From Myxococcales bacterium (lineage in GTDB: Bacteria; Myxococcota_A; Polyangia; Polyangiales; JADJMO01): a stretch of DNA of 9,999 bases. A model generated the notes under the pieces. It saw only the letters and a list, made by a program, of their open reading frames with translations, did no database searches and was not told the origin of the DNA. Made by a program: the position numbers and the translations under genes. Shown here in pieces: positions 1 to 7,681 of this stretch (position 1 is the first letter of the stretch; the number at the start of each line of letters is the position of its first letter). The DNA lies in contig JAJXTK010000181.1 in assembly GCA_021783935.1 (NCBI GenBank), positions 1 through 9,999 on the forward strand. The letters are read 5' to 3'.

Positions 1-314
1 GCGCGCTCGCGCGCGAGCGCCGGCGGCAGATCGTGGCGCGCCGCCGCGTCGATCGAGAACACCGCCGAGGCCGGCGCCGGCTTCGCAGCGACGCGGTTGC
101 TGCCGCGCCAGTCGAGGGTCCACACGTCGCAGCCGCGCGCCTGGAGGTAGTGCACCAGGTGCCCCTCGTCAGGCGTCGTGAACGTGTCGCTGTTGGCGCT
201 GCCGCCGTGAAGGAGCAGCGCGGAGCGAACGGCGCGCTCGACGGGGAAGCGGCGGAGCAGCAGGACGAGGCCGTCGTCCGTCGACAGCTCGGTCGTCGGG
301 TCGGTCGTGCTCAC
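1..314 (-). CDS. Alpha/beta hydrolase, N-terminal part (cut by window edge)
   Basis: The frame starts at GTG (312-314) and stays open to position 1, giving about 104 residues. The start overlaps the stop of the oxidoreductase upstream (shared bases GTGA, 311-314), a classic translational-coupling arrangement, which is why I chose it. Residues 32-38 (ALLLHGG) form the strand plus HG oxyanion-hole loop of the alpha/beta hydrolase fold. Residues 62-71 (CDVWTLDWRG) match the next strand and DxRG turn, and residues 86-97 (FSIDAAARHDLP) resemble the helix before the nucleophile elbow. The catalytic GxSxG and the rest of the triad lie beyond the left edge, so activity cannot be judged. From family knowledge, hydrolases of this kind occur beside, or fused to, cholesterol-oxidase-like GMC enzymes. 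A shared lipophilic ester or alcohol substrate is inferred. No signal peptide is seen, so it is probably cytosolic. Confidence 0.82.
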   Translation of the reverse strand, partial: MSTTDPTTELSTDDGLVLLLRRFPVERAVRSALLLHGGSANSDTFTTPDEGHLVHYLQARGCDVWTLDWRGSNRVAAKPAPASAVFSIDAAARHDLPPALARER

Positions 315-3211
315 GAGTGCCTCCCCATCGTCCGGCCCAGCGCGAGGCCGCGGTAGCGCTCGATCGCGGGCAGGTAGATCTCGGCGAGGTGGCCGAAGAA
401 GACCGTGCCGAACGTCGCGATGGCCCAGACGGTGCGCGCCGGATCCGTCGTGCCGGTCACGCGCATCTTGCCGATGACCTCGTAGAGGAGCACCTCCATC
501 GGCAGGCGCGCGACCCCTTCGGTGACCAGATCGCGCGCCTCGCTCCACACGGTGACGAACAGGTTGGTCGTGTCGGCCCAGGCGCGCGCCCCCTCGCCGT
601 GGTGCATGCGCTTGAAGCCGAGCACGTGCCACCGCTCGTCGCCCTGCGCGAAGGAGAGCTCGTAGAGCATGATGCGATCGGGCCCCTGGTAGGCGCTGCC
701 CGGGAAGGGCACGAACAGGCTCGCGCCCCCGTCGAGCGGCGCGCCGTCGATCGCGATGTGCTCGTCGGGCCAATGGAAGTCGGCCGTCCCGCGCATCGGC
801 ATGCGGTGTCGATCGTCGGCGCCGAACGCCACGACGTCGTCGATCGAGGCGTGCATCGTGAGCGACAGCGTGTTGCCCGGCGCGCCGGGGCGCGGACAGC
901 CGCGTCGGTAGGCGGCCTCGTAGGGCTCGGCCGTCTGCGGGACGTCCAGGCGGCGCGGGATGGCCCCGCCTCGCGTGTGGCGGAGGTGGTGCAAGAGCCC
1001 GAGCTCGTCGCGCGCAGGCGCGTCGCCCGCGTGAAAGCCGCTCATGACCTCGGTGAAGGAGACGCCGATCGGCTGCGACTCGAACGCGGGCGACGGCCCC
1101 GGCGTCGGCTCGAGCGCCCAGCGGCCGCTGCGCGCCCGCCACGCGTGGATGCGCGCCTGCTCGTCCGCGTCGATCGCGAAGGCGACGCCGGGCTCGCCGC
1201 AGCTCTCGAGGAAGCGCTGCACGTTGCGCTCCGCCAGCGCGGCGATCGTGCTCGACGGGTTGACGCCGAGGGCGCGGGGCATCGCCGCGCCGTCGAAGAC
1301 GAAGAGGCCCGGGTGACCGAAGACCTGCCCCCACGGGTCGACCACCCCCTCGTCGGGCGAGTCGGCCATCGGACATCCCCCTTGCTGGTGCACCGAGATG
1401 GGCTTGCGCGCGGCGGCCCACAGCGGGTTGACGCGCAGCTCGCCCTTCCACCTGCCGGCGAGGTCGCGCATCAAGAGCTCCTGCTCGCTGTAGGTCTGCT
1501 GGCGCGGGTCGAGGGGCAGCCGGACGCGGAGCTCGCGCCGCTCGTCGAGGTAGTAGCGCCCCGCGGAGCGATCGCGCCCCATCGAGAGGAGCACGGCGCG
1601 GTGCTCCGGCTTGGAGGGCTCAGCCTCCCAGCCCGCGAGCCAGCCGAGCACGCGCGCCGCGTTGTCGGGCGTCGGCGCGTAGCGCTCGACGACGAGCTGC
1701 TGCGCGATGTCTACGAGCGCCTCGTCGTCCCCGCCGAGCCACGCCTGCACGCGCGCGGCGATGCGCAGCCCGAGCCGTCGCGCCCAGCCGACCTTGGCGA
1801 GCCCCATCGCCGAGAGCACGCGATCGACCGCGCGCTCGCGCATCTTGGCCGAGGCCGCGGGGACGACCTGGGCGAGCTCGCTTCGACCCGCCGCGTACGC
1901 GAGGTCGCGCAGCTCGCCGAGCGCCGCGGCGAGCGCCGCCGGCACCACGTCCGACTGCGGCCGCAAGAGGTCGCCCTTGGCGAGCACCGCGAACAGGCCG
2001 TCGGGGATCGCAGCGAAGGGCGCGCCCGACGACGGCCCCTGCGGCTCGGTGAACGGATCGTCGAACGGCCGCGGCGCCTTCGACGGGTAGGCGTTGCGCC
2101 CGAGCAGCGCGCGCGCCCGGAAGCTCGCCACCGCCCGCGTCATCGCCGCCGGGTAGCCCCCCTCTTGGATCATGAACCAGTCGTCGGCGTCCTGGTGCAC
2201 CAGCGCCGTCGTGATCGTGGGCCCCTTGCCCGGCTCCTGCGGCTCGTCGGTGTCGAAGACGACCGCGAACGAGTCGGAGTTGCCGTAGAAGCGCTCGCCG
2301 AGCCGCTCGCTGAGCCGCGAGAGGCCGCGGCCGCGGCTGCGCAGCAGGATCTCGGAGCTGCACGCGGAGCCCGCGCACAGGAACACGTACTTGGCGGCGA
2401 CCTCGCGCTCGGCGTGGAGCGCGTGATCGAAGTAGGTGACCTCGTAGCCCGCCCGACCGTCGGCGGCGGGAGACACCCACAGCACCTCGGCGAGCGTGCG
2501 CACGTCGGCCCCGCGGTCGACCTCCAGGAGGTAGTTCAGATCGAGGGTGTTCTTGGCGAGGGTGCGGCAGCCGGTGTCGCACTCGCCGCACAGGTTGCAC
2601 GCCTGCTGCGTGCGCTGCTCGTCGACCTCGCGCGGGGGGCCGAAGTGCACGGCGAGCGGCGGGTAGAACGTCTTGCGCCCGAGGCGCTCGGCCGCGACGT
2701 CGAAGGCGCGCGTCTTTCGGAGGCTCGCGCCGACGGGGGTCGCCGTGATCGGCTTGATGTCGAGCTTCGCGGCGACGCGGTCGTAGTAGGGGTCGAGCGC
2801 CGCGCGCGTGATCTGCGCCGGCCACCCGTCGCGGAAGGCGTCCTGCGGCGCGCGCAGGTGGACGTTGGCGTAGACGAGCGAGCCGCCGCCGTAGCCCGCG
2901 GCGTGCACGCCGATCGTGTCGCCGAGGTCGCGCACCTCCCAGAGCCCCTGCGAGGCCGACCAGTGAGACGGCTGCCCGTGCCGCCTCTTGCGAGCGCCCC
3001 CCTCGTCGCCGACGGACGACGGCGAAAAGGCCCAGCGCGCGAGGTCGGGGAAGACCTGATCGTCGCGCGGCAACGACGGGAAGTCGCCGCCCTGATAGCG
3101 CCGGCCGCGCTCCAAGACGACGACGTCGAGCCCAGCCTTGACCAGCCGGTGCGCCGTGACGGCGCCCCCGAAGCCCGTGCCCACGACGATAGCGGTCGGC
3201 CGATCTCCCAT
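311..3211 (-). CDS. GMC/cholesterol-oxidase-like FAD oxidoreductase with Cys cluster and extra C-terminal domain
   Basis: This 966-residue protein is predicted to oxidise an alcohol, possibly a sterol, using FAD. Seen in sequence: an N-terminal Rossmann motif GTGFGG (11-16) with the ribose-binding acid in VVLERG (E34); the GMC motif GYGGGSLVYANV (106-117); a cysteine cluster CNLCGECDTGC (C205, C208, C211, C215) followed by AKNTLDLNYL; CAGSACSSEILL (279-290); and the C-terminal GMC block with H608 in HQQGG and N651 in GVNPSSTIAALAER, where cholesterol oxidases have their active-site His and Asn. Residues from about 700 to 966 form an additional domain ending in the helix WAIATFGTVFFGHLAEIYLP. 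Plain cholesterol oxidases are roughly 500-580 residues, so this is an extended form. The ATG at 3211 was chosen because the Rossmann strand begins six residues later; an in-frame GTG 18 bases upstream is possible. There is no signal peptide. The substrate is not determined by sequence; another alcohol or lipid is equally possible. Confidence 0.88.
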   Translation of the reverse strand: MGDRPTAIVVGTGFGGAVTAHRLVKAGLDVVVLERGRRYQGGDFPSLPRDDQVFPDLARWAFSPSSVGDEGGARKRRHGQPSHWSASQGLWEVRDLGDTIGVHAAGYGGGSLVYANVHLRAPQDAFRDGWPAQITRAALDPYYDRVAAKLDIKPITATPVGASLRKTRAFDVAAERLGRKTFYPPLAVHFGPPREVDEQRTQQACNLCGECDTGCRTLAKNTLDLNYLLEVDRGADVRTLAEVLWVSPAADGRAGYEVTYFDHALHAEREVAAKYVFLCAGSACSSEILLRSRGRGLSRLSERLGERFYGNSDSFAVVFDTDEPQEPGKGPTITTALVHQDADDWFMIQEGGYPAAMTRAVASFRARALLGRNAYPSKAPRPFDDPFTEPQGPSSGAPFAAIPDGLFAVLAKGDLLRPQSDVVPAALAAALGELRDLAYAAGRSELAQVVPAASAKMRERAVDRVLSAMGLAKVGWARRLGLRIAARVQAWLGGDDEALVDIAQQLVVERYAPTPDNAARVLGWLAGWEAEPSKPEHRAVLLSMGRDRSAGRYYLDERRELRVRLPLDPRQQTYSEQELLMRDLAGRWKGELRVNPLWAAARKPISVHQQGGCPMADSPDEGVVDPWGQVFGHPGLFVFDGAAMPRALGVNPSSTIAALAERNVQRFLESCGEPGVAFAIDADEQARIHAWRARSGRWALEPTPGPSPAFESQPIGVSFTEVMSGFHAGDAPARDELGLLHHLRHTRGGAIPRRLDVPQTAEPYEAAYRRGCPRPGAPGNTLSLTMHASIDDVVAFGADDRHRMPMRGTADFHWPDEHIAIDGAPLDGGASLFVPFPGSAYQGPDRIMLYELSFAQGDERWHVLGFKRMHHGEGARAWADTTNLFVTVWSEARDLVTEGVARLPMEVLLYEVIGKMRVTGTTDPARTVWAIATFGTVFFGHLAEIYLPAIERYRGLALGRTMGRHS

Positions 3212-3213
3212 CG

Positions 3214-3222
3214 CCCCCCCCC
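3214..3222 (-). repeat. G9 homopolymer directly upstream of the oxidoreductase start
   Basis: On the coding (minus) strand nine consecutive G residues are followed by CG and then the ATG at 3211. The tract occupies the position of a ribosome binding site, although a pure G run pairs only partly with the anti-Shine-Dalgarno sequence. Length changes by slippage would alter spacing or, if the upstream GTG is used, the reading frame. Confidence 0.75.
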
Positions 3223-3236
3223 ACGGCACCCCCGCA

Positions 3237-3252
3237 GCGATCGAGCGATCGC
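3237..3252. repeat. Perfect 7-2-7 inverted repeat, operator-like
   Basis: GCGATCG (3237-3243), spacer AG, CGATCGC (3246-3252). The arms are exact reverse complements and lie between the two divergent starts, downstream of the minus-strand -10-like hexamer. It could bind a dimeric regulator. CGATCG-type words are common in this GC-rich DNA, so chance is a real alternative. Confidence 0.4.
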
Positions 3253-3292
3253 GTGGATGCGCTGCCTCGCCAGGCATAGTATTCGACTCCAC

Positions 3293-6200
3293 GTGGCTCA
3301 CGAGATCGAGGCGATTTCGAGCGGGGCCGACCGAATCGTCGGCGCGCTCGACGGTTTCTTCCCGGCGCGGATGATCGCCCGCCTCGAGGGGGACGCGCCG
3401 AGGCAGACGCGCTTCGCGGCGGCGGTGCTCTTTGCCGACATCTCCGGCTACACGGTCCTCACCGAGACGCTCCTCGCTCGCGGGGACGAGGGGCTCGCGC
3501 AGCTGAGCGACCTGCTCGATCGAGCCTGGGGGCAGTACGTCCGCGAGGTCGACGCGCACGGCGGCGAGGTCCTCTACTTCGCGGGCGACGCCCTGCTCGC
3601 CTACTGGCCCGCCGACTCCGCCGCCGCGATGCCCGCCGCCGCGGGTGCCGCGGTCGCGTGCGCGCGGAGCCTGCACGAGGCTCGCGTGCCGGTCGGCGAG
3701 GCGCTGCGGCCGCAGCTGCACATCGGCCTCGACTGCGGGGAGCTCTGGGGCTCGCGCGTCGGCGGCGACGACTACGCGCACCTGATCTTCGGCGGTGGCG
3801 CGGTGCGAGAGGCAGCTCGCATCGGCGCGCGCGCGCCGCGCGGACGGAGCGCCCGCTCGGAGCGCATCCGCGCCGCGCTCCGGGCGTCGACGAGCTCGGG
3901 CCCGTCGAGCGCAGTCAGGGGCTCGGACGACGCGCAGCCGGTGTCCACCCCGAGCGTTCCGCACGCGCACCTCGTGCCGAAGGTCGTGCTCGACCGCGGT
4001 GCGGGCGGAGCGTGGTCCGCAGAGCTGCGGCACGTCACGAGCCTCTTCGTCCAAGTCGCAGGGTTCGACGAGCAGGCGCCCGACGCCCTGCGGCAGATCG
4101 ACGCCGTCACGCGCACGGCGCACGCGGCGCTCGAGCCGTTCTCGGCCTCGCCGGGGCGCTGGGTCATCGACGACAAGGGGTTGGTCTTCGTCGCGGTGTT
4201 CGGCCTGCCGCTCAACGCCCACAAAGACGATCGCGCGCGGGCCCTCAAGGCTGGCGCCGCGATCGAGGCGGCGCTCTCGGCGATCGGCAGGCGCAGCGCC
4301 GTCGGCGTCGCGACGGGGCTCGCGTTCTGCGGGCCGATCGGGGCCCCCTTCCGCCGCGAGTACGTGACCATCGGCCGCGCCATGAACCTGGCCGCGCGCT
4401 TGATGGACGCCGGCGAGGGGGCGCTCTACGCGGGGCCGACCGCCGGGCTCGAGCAGGAGGGGCTGCTGCTCGAGCCGGCGCCGCCCCGACGCATCAAGGG
4501 GTTCGCCGAGCCGGTGTCGGCGTTCCGCTTTCGCGTCCAGGTGGCGCGACCGTCGCGATCGAGCCCGCTCGCGGGGCGCGACGAGGAGCGCGCGACGCTC
4601 GGCCGCGCGCTCGAGCGCGCGCGCAACGGGGACGGCTGCGCGGTGCTGGTCCAGGGCGAGGCGGGCATCGGCAAGTCGCACCTCGTCGCGGATCTCGCGG
4701 CGCGCGCCCGAGAGCAGGGGGTGGCCGTCCGCATCGCGACCAACGATCCGTCGGACCACGCTCCCGCCTACTCCGCGTGGCGCCCGATCTTCCGCGACCT
4801 CCTCGGCATTCGCGCGACCGACGACGCCGCCGCCGCGCGCGCCGCCGTCAAGGCGTGGTTCGAAGCGCGGCCGAGCCTCGCCCCGTTCGCGCCGCTGCTG
4901 CAGGCGGTGCTGCGCGTCGAGATGCCGGACACCGACGTGACCCGCCACCTCGAAGGCCCCGCGCGCGTCGAGCGCACGGCCCGCTTCCTGTCGGAGCTGC
5001 TCGACGTCGCGCTCGAGCGTCCCGCCCTGGTCATCCTCGAGGACGGCCACTGGATGGATCCGGACTCGTGGACGCTGGCGCGCGCGGCGTCGCTGCTGCA
5101 CGGCGTGCTGGTCCTCGTGACGACGCGCCCGGTGCCGCGCCGCCCCGAAGAAGAGGCGTTTCGCGCGCACCCCGAGCGGGTCACGATCGAGCTTCCGCCG
5201 CTGTCGTTCGAGGCGATCGGGCAGATGGTCAGGCGCTGCCTGGAGGCAGAGTCGGTCACCGGCGGGCTGGTCGACACGGTCCACGAGCGTTCGGGCGGCA
5301 ACCCGCTGTTCGCGCTCGAGTTCGTCCACCTGCTGCGCGAGTCGCAGCGGGCGATCCTGCAGCGCGGACACTGGGTATTGGCCCAACGCGAGCCGGAGCG
5401 GAGCACCCCTGTGTCGGTGCGCGGGCTCATCGCGGACCGCGTCGACACGCTCGGGGCGCAGCCGGTCATGACGCTGAAGGCGGCGGCGGCCATCGGACCG
5501 AGCTTCTCGCTCTCGCTGCTCCGACGAATCCTCCCGCCCGAGGCTGCGGCGGCGGTGCCGTCGTCGATAGCCGAGCTCGAGTCGCACCAGCTCGTCGAGC
5601 CGGCGGCCGACGGCTACGGCTTCCGCCACGGCCTGATCTGCGAGGTCGTCTACGAGCTGATGCTCCCCGATCAGCGGCGCGAGCTGCACGCGGCGGTCGC
5701 CCGCGCGCTCGAGGCCCAGGCGGCCGAAGGCGATCCCGTCGAGGCCTCGCTGCTCGCGCACCACTGGTTCTTGGCGCGCGATCTCCCGCGCACGCTCCGC
5801 TACGCCGACGCCGCGGGGAGCCAGGCGCTCGCGGCCGGCGCCTACCGCGAGGCCGCCTACTTCTTCGGCCAGTGCCTCGAGTGCGCGTCGCGCGAGCCGA
5901 CGCTGCGCCCCGACCCCCGCGTGCTCACGCGCTGGCATCGTCAGCTGGCCGACGCCTACCACGGGCTCGGCGATCTGGCGCAGCTGCGCGCCCACGCGAC
6001 GCGCGCGCTCGAGGCGGCGGGGCTCGATCCCGAGCCCTCGCCCCTCGCGAGGATCGCCAGCGCCGTCGTTCACCTCGCGCGCGAGCTCGTGGTCGGTGGC
6101 GTGCGCCGCGGCTCCCCGGCGCGCGCGCGCCCGACGCGGCTCCCTCACGAAGACCTCGCCAGGGTCTACGAGCACCTCGTCGAGCTCGCCTACTTCGACA

Positions 6201-7219
6201 ACGACGGCCTCACCATGCCGTGGGCCGCGCTGCACGCCATGGAGTCCGCCGGTCGCGCGGGCCAGCTGTCGGATCTGTCGCGATCGTACGCCCAGCTCGG
6301 TGGCGTGCTGGGGCTCGTGCCGGGAGTGCTGCTGCCACGCCGCTTCATGCGGCGCTCGCTGGAGGTCGCGAAGCTCGCGTCGGACCCGCACGCGGAGGCG
6401 TACATGCACATGTGCAACTGCCTCTACTCGGTGGGCCTCGGACGCTGGGAGACCGTCGACACCAGCATCGCCGAGTGCCTGCGGATCTGCGCGCGCACCG
6501 CCGACACTGTCACCGCGGGCAACGTCCTCATCGTGCGCTTTTGGTCGCTCTACTACCGCGGTCGTACCGAGGAGGCGGCGCGCACGGCGGCGGAGCTGCA
6601 GGAGGTGGCCGCGCGCGGGCAGCACGAGCAGCACGCCGCATGGGCCAAGCGCGCGCAGGGGCTGCTCGCCGCGCGGGCGAACGACGGCAGGCGCGCGGTC
6701 GGGCTCGTCGAAGAGGCGCGCGTGGGGCTCGAAGGGACGCGCAACTCGAACGAGATGCTCGAGACCGACGGCGTGCTCGCGCTCGCATTGCTGCGCGCGG
6801 GCGACCTGGACGGCGCCGAAGAGGCGGCGCGGCGCGCCCTCGACGTCGCCGTGGCCATGAGAGTCCCGACCAGCCACGGCACGCTGTCGGGGCTCGTCGG
6901 CGCGCTCGAAGTCGTCTTCGCGGCGCGGCGCGCGCACCCGCAGGAGCCCGAGTGGACCGCGCGGACCGACGCGGCGCTGCGCGCGTTGCGCTGGTATCGC
7001 TTCATGTTCAACGTCGCCGAGCCGGCGCACCTGTACTGGCGCGGCCTCGCGCGCCTCGAGCGCGGCGATGCGCGCGGCGCGTCGGCCGATTGGCGCGAGG
7101 GGCTGCGCCGCGCCGAGGCCGCAGAGTTGGCCGACGACGCCGCGAGACTTCGCTCGGCCCTGTCGATGGGCCTGGCCGCGGTCACGCAGATCGGGGTAGG
7201 TCCGGCGGGCAGCGCGTAG
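3293..7219 (+). CDS. Soluble-adenylyl-cyclase-like protein: two cyclase domains, STAND NTPase, TPR-like tail
   Basis: A predicted cytosolic signalling protein of 1308 residues with no signal peptide or membrane segment. First cyclase domain (about 40-180): metal-binding Asp residues D49 (FADISGYT) and D99 (YFAGDALLAYW). A low-complexity linker (about 183-240) leads to a second cyclase domain (about 244-410), in which the metal Asp positions are Q254 and G296, but N365 and R369 (MNLAARL) are kept. A P-loop NTPase follows: Walker A GEAGIGKS (455-462), Walker B LVILEDGHW (579-587), and SGGNPLF (667-673). From about 790 on it is Ala/Leu-rich and helical, with TPR-like repeats. The order equals mammalian ADCY10, so ATP to cAMP is the likely reaction, with the active site shared between the two domains. 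I chose GTG 3293 because the in-frame ATG at 3257 lies upstream of the -10-like TAGTAT and the 12 codons between include low-GC3 codons atypical of the gene. Starting at 3257 would give 1320 residues. Confidence 0.86.
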   Translation: MAHEIEAISSGADRIVGALDGFFPARMIARLEGDAPRQTRFAAAVLFADISGYTVLTETLLARGDEGLAQLSDLLDRAWGQYVREVDAHGGEVLYFAGDALLAYWPADSAAAMPAAAGAAVACARSLHEARVPVGEALRPQLHIGLDCGELWGSRVGGDDYAHLIFGGGAVREAARIGARAPRGRSARSERIRAALRASTSSGPSSAVRGSDDAQPVSTPSVPHAHLVPKVVLDRGAGGAWSAELRHVTSLFVQVAGFDEQAPDALRQIDAVTRTAHAALEPFSASPGRWVIDDKGLVFVAVFGLPLNAHKDDRARALKAGAAIEAALSAIGRRSAVGVATGLAFCGPIGAPFRREYVTIGRAMNLAARLMDAGEGALYAGPTAGLEQEGLLLEPAPPRRIKGFAEPVSAFRFRVQVARPSRSSPLAGRDEERATLGRALERARNGDGCAVLVQGEAGIGKSHLVADLAARAREQGVAVRIATNDPSDHAPAYSAWRPIFRDLLGIRATDDAAAARAAVKAWFEARPSLAPFAPLLQAVLRVEMPDTDVTRHLEGPARVERTARFLSELLDVALERPALVILEDGHWMDPDSWTLARAASLLHGVLVLVTTRPVPRRPEEEAFRAHPERVTIELPPLSFEAIGQMVRRCLEAESVTGGLVDTVHERSGGNPLFALEFVHLLRESQRAILQRGHWVLAQREPERSTPVSVRGLIADRVDTLGAQPVMTLKAAAAIGPSFSLSLLRRILPPEAAAAVPSSIAELESHQLVEPAADGYGFRHGLICEVVYELMLPDQRRELHAAVARALEAQAAEGDPVEASLLAHHWFLARDLPRTLRYADAAGSQALAAGAYREAAYFFGQCLECASREPTLRPDPRVLTRWHRQLADAYHGLGDLAQLRAHATRALEAAGLDPEPSPLARIASAVVHLARELVVGGVRRGSPARARPTRLPHEDLARVYEHLVELAYFDNDGLTMPWAALHAMESAGRAGQLSDLSRSYAQLGGVLGLVPGVLLPRRFMRRSLEVAKLASDPHAEAYMHMCNCLYSVGLGRWETVDTSIAECLRICARTADTVTAGNVLIVRFWSLYYRGRTEEAARTAAELQEVAARGQHEQHAAWAKRAQGLLAARANDGRRAVGLVEEARVGLEGTRNSNEMLETDGVLALALLRAGDLDGAEEAARRALDVAVAMRVPTSHGTLSGLVGALEVVFAARRAHPQEPEWTARTDAALRALRWYRFMFNVAEPAHLYWRGLARLERGDARGASADWREGLRRAEAAELADDAARLRSALSMGLAAVTQIGVGPAGSA

Positions 7220-7670
7220 GAGTGGGCGCTTCGAGGGTCTTCTCGTTGGGATCGATGATCCAGGCGTGCGAGACACGCTCGCGCGCGTAGATCGGGAGTT
7301 TGATCGTGCGGTCCAGCTTGGCCGTGCCGGGGGAGAGGATCTCGCAGCCCCAGTCCGGAGCGAGCTCGCACGCGGCCACGTCCGGAAACACCGGCATGCG
7401 CTCCCTACGCCAGCCGGCGAGGTCGGGTACGAGCACGTCGGGGCCGAGGTGAAGCTCGGGCTCGTAGAGGAGCCACCACCCGCCGGGCCCTCCGGAGCCG
7501 ACGTCGAAAGGACCGTCGAGCGTGCCGCTGAGACGGCTCGCCGTCCGGGCGTGTCGGAAGGCGGGTCGGGGGGACGCATGGAGGGTGCCGCCGAGGATCT
7601 CGCCGACCTGGTTCCTCGGAAGCGCGAGGAGATCGTCGTACGTCGCGATCTTGCGGACAGCGCTGGCCAT
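7182..7670 (-). CDS. Uma2-family (DUF820) endonuclease-like protein, C-terminally truncated
   Basis: 162 residues. The N-terminus (ATYDDLLALP, then VGEILGGTL) and core (VLVPDLAGW, CEILSPGTAKLDRTIK, IYARERVSHAWIIDPNEKTLE) follow the Uma2 pattern, a PD-(D/E)xK nuclease fold of unknown cellular role. Putative active-site residues D83, E110, D120 and K124 are all present. Family members, as I recall, usually run about 180-200 residues and continue after the DPexxTLE strand with another strand and a C-terminal tail. Here homology ends near residue 148, and a 14-residue Pro/Arg-rich tail follows that I do not recognise. The gene's last 38 bases overlap the convergent end of the cyclase gene, so a deletion junction near 7220-7225 is likely. 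ATG 7670 fits the family N-terminus, but no good ribosome binding site precedes it. It may be non-functional. Confidence 0.72.
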   Translation of the reverse strand: MASAVRKIATYDDLLALPRNQVGEILGGTLHASPRPAFRHARTASRLSGTLDGPFDVGSGGPGGWWLLYEPELHLGPDVLVPDLAGWRRERMPVFPDVAACELAPDWGCEILSPGTAKLDRTIKLPIYARERVSHAWIIDPNEKTLEAPTPTRCPPDLPRSA

Positions 7671-7681
7671 CGCTTCGGTCA

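Larger units (their letters stand above)
3212..3292. promoter_or_regulatory. Divergent promoter region between oxidoreductase and cyclase
   Basis: This stretch separates two divergently transcribed genes. It contains ATAGTAT at 3276-3282, read as TAGTAT (3277-3282) on the plus strand and TACTAT (3281-3276) on the minus strand, so overlapping -10-like hexamers face both ways. Each matches TATAAT at 4 of 6 positions. I see no convincing -35 element for either direction. On the plus strand the hexamer ends 10 bases before the GTG at 3293, implying an almost leaderless cyclase transcript. On the minus strand a leader of roughly 60 bases would include the inverted repeat and the G tract. Confidence 0.4.

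Noticed and set aside
3..20. Perfect 18-bp palindrome GCGCTCGCGCGCGAGCGC
   Set aside because: It lies inside the hydrolase coding sequence and follows from the codons for an Ala/Arg/Glu-rich helix in GC-rich DNA, so no separate function is supported.
317..3256. Plus-strand open frame extending the cyclase reading frame far upstream
   Set aside because: It is antisense to the well-supported oxidoreductase gene, has no domain homology I can see, and shows an Arg/Ala/Val-rich composition.
3658..7290. Second long plus-strand frame over the cyclase gene
   Set aside because: It is a shifted-frame translation made of Arg/Ala/Gly runs, with none of the cyclase or Walker motifs.
311..7579. A single 2422-codon open frame on the minus strand across most of the window
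   Set aside because: Only the part downstream of 3211 has a recognisable fold. The rest is antisense to the cyclase gene and is a low-complexity Arg/Ala/Asp/Glu-rich translation, as expected when GC-rich codons suppress stops on the other strand.
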